Of a stretch of 18,193 bases of DNA, positions 12,367-18,193 are shown in pieces. The position numbers and the translations under genes are program-made. Under the pieces are notes generated by a model that did not search any database, had not been told where the DNA came from, and worked only from the letters and a program-made list of their open reading frames with translations. This DNA comes from Anaerolineae bacterium (GTDB taxonomy: Bacteria; Chloroflexota; Anaerolineae; E26-bin7). Location of the stretch: assembly GCA_029933115.1 (NCBI GenBank), contig JAOZOT010000028.1, forward strand, positions 1-18,193. Reading direction: 5' to 3'. Within the stretch, counting starts at the first letter, position 1; every line of letters starts with the position of its first letter.

Positions 12367-14040
12367 ATGAGACCCTTAGGATGGAGATACAAGCATCTCA
12401 AACGCTACCGTGAGATCGTTCAAGTTCTGGCCAGGCACGGTTTTGGCAATCTCATTGATCAATTGGAACTGGTGCCTTACCTCTCCCTGCCACGCCGCCT
12501 GCTTCGCGGCACCACACCAGAACCGCCTCTGACCGCACCGGAGCGTATGCGCCTGGCTATCGAGGAACTGGGGCCGACTTTTATCAAGTTTGGCCAGATC
12601 ATGAGCACCCGCCCCGACCTCATCCCCCCTCGCTACATCGCGCAACTGGTGAGGCTGCAGGACACAGTTCCCCCCGCCCCCTGGGAAGCGATCAAAGAGC
12701 AACTGGAACGGGAGTTGGGTAGCCCTCTGGACGAACTCTTTGCCTCCTTCGAGCCTGAACCTGTGGCTGCGGCTTCTCTATCGCAGGTGCACCAGGCCAC
12801 CCTGCCCGGCGGAGAGGAAGTAGTGGTCAAGGTACAACGCCCCCACATCGAAAGCACTATCGCCGTTGACCTGGAAATCCTCCTCGACCTGGCTCACCTG
12901 ATCCAGGAGCGCACCCCGCTGGGGGAGATCTACGACCTGGTAGAGATCGCCGAGGACTTTGCCTTCACCCTGCGCAACGAGATGGACTACCGGCAGGAGG
13001 GGCACAACGCCGACCGTTTCCGCCGCAATTTCGCCAATGAGACCGCTCTCTACATTCCGAAGGTTTACTGGGATTACACCACCCAGCGGGTGCTCACTCT
13101 GGAGCGCATCTCAGGGATAAAGATTGACGACATCGCCGCCTTGGACGCGGCCGGCGTGGACCGCCGTCAGGTGGCCAAAAGCGCCGCCCGCATCATCATC
13201 AAAGAAGTACTGGAGGATGGCTTCTTCCACGCCGACCCTCATCCCGGCAACTTTTTCGTCATGGACGAGGCTGTCATCGGAGCCATGGACTTTGGCATGG
13301 TGGGGCACCTGGATCGGCGAGACAGGGAAAACCTGGTGCGGCTTTACATTGTCTCGGTCCAACTTGACGCTGAGGGGATTGTAGAACAGCTCATCAGGAT
13401 GGGGGCTGCCGGCCACGATGTGGACCGGCCGGGCTTACAGCGAGACATCAGCCGACTCCTGACCAAGTATCATGGCCTGCCGTTGAAGGAGATACGGGCC
13501 CGAGAAGTGGTAGAGGAGGTAATGCCCATCGCTTTTCGCTACCACCTGCGATTGCCTTCCCACCTGTGGCTATTAGGCAAGACCTTGGCCATGATGGAGG
13601 GAGTAGGTTTGCAACTGGACCCCGACTTTGACATCTTTGCCGTCAGCCAACCCTACGTGCGCAAGTTCCTCTGGCAGATGGCCTCACCCCAGACCTGGGG
13701 GAAACGCTTGTTGAAAACCGGCAGCGATTGGGGTGAGCTCCTGGCCGATCTGCCCCGCCGCGTATCCCACCTCACCGACCAGTTGGAAGAAGGGGACTTG
13801 CAGATCACCTTACGAATCCGAGAGCTCGAAGCCCTTTTCATCAGGCTGGACCGGGTGGGCAATCGCCTGGCCATCAGTGTCTTGCTGGCCGCTTTCATTG
13901 TCAGCCTGGCCCTGCTGATGCCCTCCTTTCTCGGCGGCCGGCAGGGTTGGATTTTCTGGCTCATCACTCTGGGCTTTGCAGCGGCCAGTGTCCTGGGGCT
14001 ATGGCTGCTCTTTTCCATTTGGCGTTCAGGACGGCGGTAG
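12367..14040 (+). CDS. AarF/UbiB-family (ABC1, ADCK-like) atypical kinase
   Basis: ATG 12367 is preferred over in-frame ATG 12349 because GGAG (12355-12358) lies 8 bases before it. The product has 557 residues. Family hallmarks appear in order: the KxGQ motif in TFIKFGQIMSTRPD (K74-Q77), the Ala-rich loop AAAS (134-137) replacing the normal kinase Gly loop, K155 in VVVKVQRP, the NEMDYRQEGHNADRF helix, HADPHPGN (288-295) and DFG (308-310). Two membrane helices close the C-terminus (about 500-520 and 527-550). Members such as UbiB and COQ8/ADCK3 have ATPase or kinase-like activity and support quinone or lipid metabolism at membranes. Whether this one serves quinones is unknown; no ubiquinone or menaquinone gene is adjacent. 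It converges on the permease gene with 18 bases between stops and no visible terminator. Confidence 0.92.
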   Translation: MRPLGWRYKHLKRYREIVQVLARHGFGNLIDQLELVPYLSLPRRLLRGTTPEPPLTAPERMRLAIEELGPTFIKFGQIMSTRPDLIPPRYIAQLVRLQDTVPPAPWEAIKEQLERELGSPLDELFASFEPEPVAAASLSQVHQATLPGGEEVVVKVQRPHIESTIAVDLEILLDLAHLIQERTPLGEIYDLVEIAEDFAFTLRNEMDYRQEGHNADRFRRNFANETALYIPKVYWDYTTQRVLTLERISGIKIDDIAALDAAGVDRRQVAKSAARIIIKEVLEDGFFHADPHPGNFFVMDEAVIGAMDFGMVGHLDRRDRENLVRLYIVSVQLDAEGIVEQLIRMGAAGHDVDRPGLQRDISRLLTKYHGLPLKEIRAREVVEEVMPIAFRYHLRLPSHLWLLGKTLAMMEGVGLQLDPDFDIFAVSQPYVRKFLWQMASPQTWGKRLLKTGSDWGELLADLPRRVSHLTDQLEEGDLQITLRIRELEALFIRLDRVGNRLAISVLLAAFIVSLALLMPSFLGGRQGWIFWLITLGFAAASVLGLWLLFSIWRSGRR

Positions 14041-14058
14041 GGATCGGTGAGGACGCCT

Positions 14059-16392
14059 TTAGGCCGCTACCACGTCAGTAGCCTCCACCGGGGGTTCGAT
14101 AGGCACACCGGGGCGAATGCGGCGCAGAATAGCTTCCAGGGGGTCGCGGCGCTTGACCATGATCACCGTCTTGGGGCACTGGGCAGCCAGCCGCTCAGGG
14201 ATATTGCCAAAAAGGGCCTGGGCGAAAGGACGACGAGGAGCCGCGCCTACCAGTACCAAATCGTAATCCACGGCCTGTTCTAGAATACCCTCTACGGCAT
14301 CGGTCGCAGGCAACACCTGGTACGCGAAAGGGAAATCAATTCCTTTTGTTGTGGCCTTCAAATGTTCCAGACGGCGCTCCTGCTCTTCGGGGGTAGAGTC
14401 GTGGGTGCAGACATTGAGCATGGTCACGCTGGCGTCAAAGTGCACACCCAGTTGCGCAGCCAGTGAAGCAGCCAGAACGGCGTGAGGCCCGCCACTGGCG
14501 GGCACCAGAATGCGCTTGAGACTCTCCAGACCCTTGTGGCTGACTACCACCACATCACAAGGTGGGTTGTCCACCAGCCGGTCTATCACGTGGCCGAAGC
14601 GCCGTCCCCGGCTGCGGGTGTAGCCCCGCCAGTCCAGGACCATCAGCGAGGCCCGATGCTGGCGCGCCGTGCGGAAGATGCCTTTCACCTCGTCGCGCCC
14701 CAGACGAATCATGCTGTGAATCGGTACATCAGCTTCTTTGGCCGCAGCGATCACCCGCTCCAACAACGCCTTCCCCTCGGCCAAGAACATGCGCCCCTGC
14801 CGGATAGAAAGCTGAGCCGGCACGCGCACCACGTGCAGGGCCAGGATTTCCGCCTCGTTCTCGTGTGCCCAGGCGCTGATGAGAGGCATCAGGCGCTCTA
14901 CCCGTGTCTTGCGGTCCAGGGGGAAAATGAGGGAATGGCGGCGCACGGTGACAATCTCCTCGTGCAGCACCAGTTCGGGCTCTTCCATAGCCTCCGAGGT
15001 ACGGGCGTAGGCCAGATAGAAGATAAAACCGGCCCCGATCCAGGATACGACGGTGAACCAGGCGATGGGGCTGAGCCGGAAGAGAGAAAAGGCCAAAAGG
15101 ATTTGAAAGGTGATACCCAGAATAGGTACCAGCGGCATGAAGGGCACTTTGAAGCCCCGATCCAGATCGGGGCGCAGCCTGCGCAAACGGATCACCGTCA
15201 GGTTGACCATGGCGAAAAGCATTAGAAACATGATGTCGGCCGCGCTGGCCACGTCTTTGATAGGAAGGGCAGAGACCATCAGAATCACCAGGCCCCCGGA
15301 GATGAAAATAGCCACGGCCGGCGTGCGCCGCCGAGGGTCAATCTTGCCGAAGAAAGGAGGCAGGTTGCGATCGCGCCCCATAGCGAATGAGACCCGCGAG
15401 GAGGAATAGATAGTGGCGTTGAGAGCCGAGATGGTAGAGACCAGACCGGCGAAGAGAAGGACATAAGCTCCAAAAGGCATCACCTGGCGAGCGGCCTCTA
15501 CCATCGCCGTCTCCTCAAAGTGAGCCAGGAACTCCCAGGTGGTATCTACCCCGGCAGGCAGGGAAGCTCTCACATCGGCCGAGAGCTTGCCCAGATCAAT
15601 AGCTCCCAGGGCTACAAAGCCCACCGCCAGGTAGATAATCACCACAATGCCAATAGCCGCAAAGATAGCCTTTGGCAGATTCCGCTTGGGGTTCTCCACC
15701 TCTTCTCCACACTGGGCGATTACCTCGTACCCCTGAAAGGCAATGGTGGTCAGTCCCATGGCCGAGATGATACTTATCAGACCTTGGGGAGCAAAAGGGA
15801 CAAAGTGCTGTGTCCAGTGAGGAAGGCGAAAAAGCGCCACCAGACCAAACGCGGCGAAGGCAGCCAGGATCACAACCTTGGTCATGGTGACGATATTCCC
15901 TACCGCCCCGGTCTCCGAAGCGCCCAGGTAGTTGATGAAAGTGAAGATGATGGCCACAGCCACCGCCAGAGCTGTGGCCAGACCCTCCCGCTCCATTCCC
16001 GGCACAGTCACCCCACTGCGATGAAGGAGATCGGCAGCGTAAGAGCCAAAGCCCAGAGCATAAAGGCTACAGGCCAGCGAGTGGGCAAACCAGTCCATCC
16101 ACCCCCCGAGGAATCCAAAAATGGGCGAAAGCCCCTCCTGGATCCACACATACCCCCCTCCGGCCTGGGGGAAGGCAGAACCCAATTCGGCGTAAGAAGC
16201 CGCAGTGAAAAGCGTCACTACTCCGTTGAGGAGAAAAGCGACCAAAAAGGCCGGTCCTGCTGCACCCGCTGCGTGGCCGGTGAGGACAAAGATGCCGGCG
16301 CCGATCATGGCTCCCACACCGATCATGGTGATGTCAAAGACGCTCAGATCACGGCTGAGAGTGACCTCAACCTTGGTTTTCCGGGCACCCAT
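14059..16392 (-). CDS. APC-family amino-acid permease fused to two universal-stress-protein domains
   Basis: ATG 16392 has AAGGAG at 16399-16404; a TTG six codons earlier is a poorer start. The protein has 777 residues. Residues 15-462 are the transporter: 12 predicted helices, with the unwound-helix motif GAMIGAGIF (27-35), YAELGSAFPQAGGGYVW (67-83) and FQGYEVIAQCGEEVENPKRNLP (219-240), typical of the amino acid-polyamine-organocation family. Residues about 485-620 and 625-750 are two cytoplasmic USP domains; each ends in a VVVVS or VIMVK strand, and the second contains DLVLVGAAPRRPFAQALFGN, near the usual nucleotide-binding GxxG pattern. Such fusions are known among archaeal and bacterial cationic amino-acid transporters. 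The USP part may sense nucleotides or stress and gate the carrier; that is inference. The substrate is not identifiable. Confidence 0.92.
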   Translation of the reverse strand: MGARKTKVEVTLSRDLSVFDITMIGVGAMIGAGIFVLTGHAAGAAGPAFLVAFLLNGVVTLFTAASYAELGSAFPQAGGGYVWIQEGLSPIFGFLGGWMDWFAHSLACSLYALGFGSYAADLLHRSGVTVPGMEREGLATALAVAVAIIFTFINYLGASETGAVGNIVTMTKVVILAAFAAFGLVALFRLPHWTQHFVPFAPQGLISIISAMGLTTIAFQGYEVIAQCGEEVENPKRNLPKAIFAAIGIVVIIYLAVGFVALGAIDLGKLSADVRASLPAGVDTTWEFLAHFEETAMVEAARQVMPFGAYVLLFAGLVSTISALNATIYSSSRVSFAMGRDRNLPPFFGKIDPRRRTPAVAIFISGGLVILMVSALPIKDVASAADIMFLMLFAMVNLTVIRLRRLRPDLDRGFKVPFMPLVPILGITFQILLAFSLFRLSPIAWFTVVSWIGAGFIFYLAYARTSEAMEEPELVLHEEIVTVRRHSLIFPLDRKTRVERLMPLISAWAHENEAEILALHVVRVPAQLSIRQGRMFLAEGKALLERVIAAAKEADVPIHSMIRLGRDEVKGIFRTARQHRASLMVLDWRGYTRSRGRRFGHVIDRLVDNPPCDVVVVSHKGLESLKRILVPASGGPHAVLAASLAAQLGVHFDASVTMLNVCTHDSTPEEQERRLEHLKATTKGIDFPFAYQVLPATDAVEGILEQAVDYDLVLVGAAPRRPFAQALFGNIPERLAAQCPKTVIMVKRRDPLEAILRRIRPGVPIEPPVEATDVVAA

Positions 16393-16410
16393 TGTTATCT
16401 CCTTGCGCAA

Positions 16411-16460
16411 AAAAGACCGCCACTCCTAACAGACCCCTCAAAAACGAGGGGGAGGGCGGT
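16411..16460 (-). terminator. Terminator-like hairpin in the permease leader
   Basis: On the - strand ACCGCC (16455-16460) pairs with GGCGGT (16416-16421), enclosing CCCCTC / GAGGGG (16446-16451, 16434-16439) around a T-rich loop. The outer stem is followed directly by C and TTTTTT, then AAGGAG and the permease ATG. It may end transcription coming from upstream, or act as an attenuator of the permease gene. Confidence 0.6.
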
Positions 16461-16466
16461 TGTTGC

Positions 16467-16490
16467 TGACGCTACCACAAGGTAGCGTCA
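16467..16490. repeat. Perfect 10-bp palindrome
   Basis: TGACGCTACC (16467-16476) and GGTAGCGTCA (16481-16490) surround ACAA. It begins next to the stop of the doubtful ORF at 16492 and lies just upstream of the leader hairpin of the permease. It has no T-run of its own. Its sequence is unrelated to the family A palindromes. Confidence 0.6.
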
Positions 16491-16491
16491 A

Positions 16492-16794
16492 CTATTTGGC
16501 TCGTTGACCCCGTCGCCGAATGTATCGTCTGGTCCGCTGCAAAAGCGCGACTCGCTTCGCCTCCGCCTCCATCGCCAAATCACCAAAGCGAAAGGCACGA
16601 GCTTTAAGCCAACGTAGAACAGCGGCCGCGCCCTGCCAATACTTCCTTCCCTCTCCTTCCCCACGAGCCCTATCGCGCCGATGGAGAGCATAGCTACTCA
16701 CTCTACGCATCAAAGCGCCGTTTCTGGCTCTGGTCCTCGCCGCCTCTCCATCTTGCAGGCGGAACGACCTGATAATGTTTACCCTCTCCTCCAT
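16492..16794 (-). CDS. Doubtful small basic protein, unrecognised
   Basis: The frame from ATG 16794 gives 100 residues; the same frame is open to 16863. The product is strongly basic, with many Arg, no membrane segment and no Cys. A middle part, YWQGAAAVLRWLKARAFRFGD, then a helix-prone MEAEAKRVALLQRTRRYIRRR, could be a small nucleic-acid-binding protein. No family is recognised. The ribosome binding site is weak (GGGGAAG, about 13 bases upstream). It lies between lspA and the permease on the same strand. Equally possible is that this DNA is a remnant or part of a structured non-coding RNA, since several hairpins lie immediately upstream. Confidence 0.35.
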   Translation of the reverse strand: MEERVNIIRSFRLQDGEAARTRARNGALMRRVSSYALHRRDRARGEGEGRKYWQGAAAVLRWLKARAFRFGDLAMEAEAKRVALLQRTRRYIRRRGQRAK

Positions 16795-16976
16795 TTCGTC
16801 TCTCTTCCCCTGAACAATACCCACCGCTCGGAAATCAGGTCTCAGCAGACCGCAATAGCTCACTCGGTTACATGTCGGCCTACTCGCCGCGAATCAACCG
16901 AGGTCAAATGAGCCGGGCCGGGGTAGGCCAAAGGCACTGCCTTCGGCCTACCTCCTCAAAGCCCACGGTTTGCGGT
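16795..16976. other. Gap between lspA and the small ORF with several hairpins
   Basis: Three stems are visible. GGTCT / AGACC lies around CAGC (16838-16851). CTCGGTT / AACCGAG encloses 26 bases (16863-16869, 16896-16902). A 15-bp hairpin with one mismatch has arms GGTAGGCCAAAGGCA and TGCCTTCGGCCTACC (16922-16952). The last lies 24 bases after the lspA stop but has no T-run. No gene is recognised. Confidence 0.5.
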
Positions 16977-17483
16977 CTACTGAGTCTCCCAGGCTTCGCT
17001 AGGCGAGCCCAGCAGATAATAGGCCAGAACTACCACCCCAATTACAATGGAGCTATCAGCCAAGTTGAAAACAGGCCATATCTTGAAATCTATAAAGTCA
17101 ACCACGTAGCCCAGGCGCAGCCGGTCCAGCAGATTGCCCAAAGCTCCACCCAATTGTAACCCCAGGCTGACCTTGAGCCACCATTGACCTGCCGGCAGAC
17201 GACGGTAGTAAAATATGATGGCTGCCACCACAATCACAGCGATGACGACAAAGAGCGAGCCCAGATCTGGGAACAGACCAAAGGCTGCGCCGGTGTTGGT
17301 TACGTGGGTGACGCTGACCCAGGGGGTCAAAGAAGCAATGGGGTTCCAGGACTGACCAGGACTCAAATTAGACAGAACCCAATACTTGCTGATCTGATCG
17401 GCTCCCAAAACCAGAAGAGCCACTACGGGCAAGATGATCTTTTCTCCAAAACGTCCGGTCAAATAGCAGTCTCCCTGTGTCAT
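16977..17483 (-). CDS. lspA: Signal peptidase II (lipoprotein signal peptidase)
   Basis: The product has 168 residues from ATG 17483; its ribosome binding site is poor. A TTG at 17462 with GGGAG 8 bases upstream is a credible alternative start. Four membrane helices are present. The family motifs are clear: ADQISKYWV (28-36), NTGAAFGLF (63-71), GGALGNLLDRL (112-122) with catalytic Asp120, VVDFIDF (127-133), and FNLADSSI (139-146) with catalytic Asp143. The enzyme is an inner-membrane aspartyl protease that cuts the signal peptide from prolipoproteins just before the lipidated Cys. The window encodes at least two candidate substrates, with lipoboxes LAAC and LSAC. It follows a DksA-like gene by 46 bases, an arrangement I associate with Gram-positive and Chloroflexi genomes, and probably shares its promoter. 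Confidence 0.95.
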   Translation of the reverse strand: MTQGDCYLTGRFGEKIILPVVALLVLGADQISKYWVLSNLSPGQSWNPIASLTPWVSVTHVTNTGAAFGLFPDLGSLFVVIAVIVVAAIIFYYRRLPAGQWWLKVSLGLQLGGALGNLLDRLRLGYVVDFIDFKIWPVFNLADSSIVIGVVVLAYYLLGSPSEAWETQ

Positions 17484-17529
17484 TTTCTTTGCAATCTGAC
17501 GATCCGGCGCCGGAGCGCAAACGTGGTCC

Positions 17530-17871
17530 TTAACGGCTTTCGCGGCGCTGCTGGCAAGAGAGGCAGAGAGTAGCATAAGGCAAAGCTTTCAGGCGGGCCG
17601 GATCAATCTCTTTTCCACATCGCTCACATAAGCCGTATGTGCCCATTTCAAATCTCTCCAGAGCGTCCTCCACCTGCTCCAGGAGGCGCTCCAGATTCTG
17701 GCGCAGGGCCAGGTCCTTGGCTTGCTCGAATACTTCGGTGGCATCATCGGCCATGTGATTGCCGTAACCCAGATTCTCCCGCTCTACGATGTTGGTCTGG
17801 CTAAGCTCGGTCAAGAGCCTTTCTTTCTCCGCTTCGAGTCGCATCCTGAGCTTTTCCCTCTTGCTTGCCAT
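17530..17871 (-). CDS. TraR/DksA-family C4 zinc-finger protein
   Basis: AAGGAGG (17880-17886), 8 bases from ATG 17871, fixes the start; the longer frame to 17922 runs into the promoter. The protein has 113 residues. An N-terminal coiled-coil-like helical region (about 2-75) contains MADDATEVFEQAKDLALRQNL. It is followed by a four-Cys finger: C82-x2-C85 (CERCGKEID) and C103-x2-C106 (CLSCQQ), with RLKALPYA between them, the standard DksA/TraR finger. DksA binds the RNA polymerase secondary channel and modulates initiation; small relatives have less certain roles. The acidic tip residues of the coiled coil cannot be confirmed by eye. It leads the lspA gene and has a good promoter. Confidence 0.9.
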   Translation of the reverse strand: MASKREKLRMRLEAEKERLLTELSQTNIVERENLGYGNHMADDATEVFEQAKDLALRQNLERLLEQVEDALERFEMGTYGLCERCGKEIDPARLKALPYATLCLSCQQRRESR

Positions 17872-17922
17872 TTCGTCTACCTCCTTCGAACTGGCCACAG
17901 CCAGCCCGATAGTGACGCCCAT

Positions 17923-17951
17923 ATTTTACTCTATTGCCCGCGAAAAAGCAA
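17923..17951 (-). promoter_or_regulatory. Promoter of the DksA-like/lspA operon
   Basis: On the - strand TTGCTT (17946-17951) and TAAAAT (17923-17928) are 17 bases apart. The -10 box matches five of six consensus bases and the -35 three. The -10 box ends 51 bases before ATG 17871, consistent with a short untranslated leader. Confidence 0.6.
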
Positions 17952-18193
17952 ATTAGGGAAAGGGCCTTCAAACAACGGTTTATCAACGAACAATCAGCGA
18001 TTACTCTACGGGGCAAGTCCGCACGTAAACGTGGGCAAGTGATCGGGTGGGGCATGTTCCCACACAGAAGAGGGAAAATAGGGTGTTTTTTGGGCGGCGG
18101 CTTCGCCGCCGCCCAAAAAACCATAAATTTTTCCTCTCCTGCGCCCTCGGAGCGGGGCAGCCTGCCCAACCACGATTGAGTGCAGAGCTACCC
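17952..18193. other. Right-edge intergenic sequence
   Basis: No gene is recognised on either strand in these 242 bases; the open frames have no family signature. The only strong feature is the long palindrome at 18085-18121. Confidence 0.5.
18085..18121. repeat. Perfect 17-bp palindrome with T6 and A6 flanks reversed relative to a terminator
   Basis: GTTTTTT then GGGCGGCGGC, loop TTC, GCCGCCGCCC then AAAAAAC. Because the T-run is on the 5' side of the stem on both strands, RNA from either strand ends in A6, not U6. It therefore lacks the layout of an intrinsic terminator despite a very stable stem. Confidence 0.8.

Noticed and set aside
15520..16485. A 321-codon + strand open frame opposite the permease
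   Set aside because: The composition is rich in Gln, Arg, Asp and Gly with no domain, while the - strand frame has complete transporter motifs.
18085..18121. A bidirectional intrinsic terminator
   Set aside because: The T-run precedes the stem on both strands and an A-run follows it, the reverse of the required order.

Overview
The window is a stretch of bacterial chromosome of moderately high GC, with ordinary AGGAGG-type ribosome binding sites and sigma-70-like promoters. No phage, plasmid, CRISPR, rRNA or tRNA gene was recognised. The gene set and the many short perfect palindromes between and inside genes resemble Chloroflexota (Anaerolineae-like) genomes. The genes that suggest this are PD40 propeller fragments, an SpeE-like multi-membrane protein, a DUF218/SanA protein, an adenosine-specific kinase and a DksA-like gene next to lspA. 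The taxonomic assignment is an inference, not something read directly from a marker gene.

Layout. Positions 1-4784 are read on the + strand. They hold a PD40 remnant, a secreted SIMPL-domain protein, a string of palindromes, and then a compact run of three genes: a membrane/PD40-like protein, a SanA/ElyC-like DUF218 protein and a Cys-repeat lipoprotein. This half ends with a decayed gene in which sigma-70 region 2 runs straight into an anti-sigma-like domain and which carries a 10-bp duplication frameshift. Positions 4901-12047 are read on the - strand: adenosine-specific kinase, triple-repeat lipoprotein, diacylglycerol/sphingosine-kinase-family lipid kinase, then a 413-bp repeat-filled gap, a Ca2+/H+ antiporter and a large membrane protein with a spermidine-synthase-like domain. 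A divergent promoter region (12048-12366) contains a 185-bp nested-palindrome element. It separates the kinase operon from a + strand AarF/UbiB-family gene (12367-14040). Positions 14059-17871 return to the - strand: a DksA-like zinc-finger protein, signal peptidase II, a doubtful small basic ORF, and an amino-acid permease fused to two universal-stress domains. A terminator-like hairpin lies just upstream of the permease gene.

How the genes may work together. Membrane and envelope functions dominate: lipoproteins and the LspA that processes them, a lipid kinase, the UbiB-family kinase-like protein, cation/proton exchange and amino-acid uptake. I do not see a recognisable defence, secretion or biosynthetic system. 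The most distinctive signals are structural. Three unrelated palindromic repeat families are read through in frame inside one membrane-protein gene. A sigma/anti-sigma fusion has a cleanly readable frameshift scar. A secreted protein carries three repeats whose paired cysteines are always exactly 78 residues apart. A MITE-like element supplies the -10 box of a predicted promoter.
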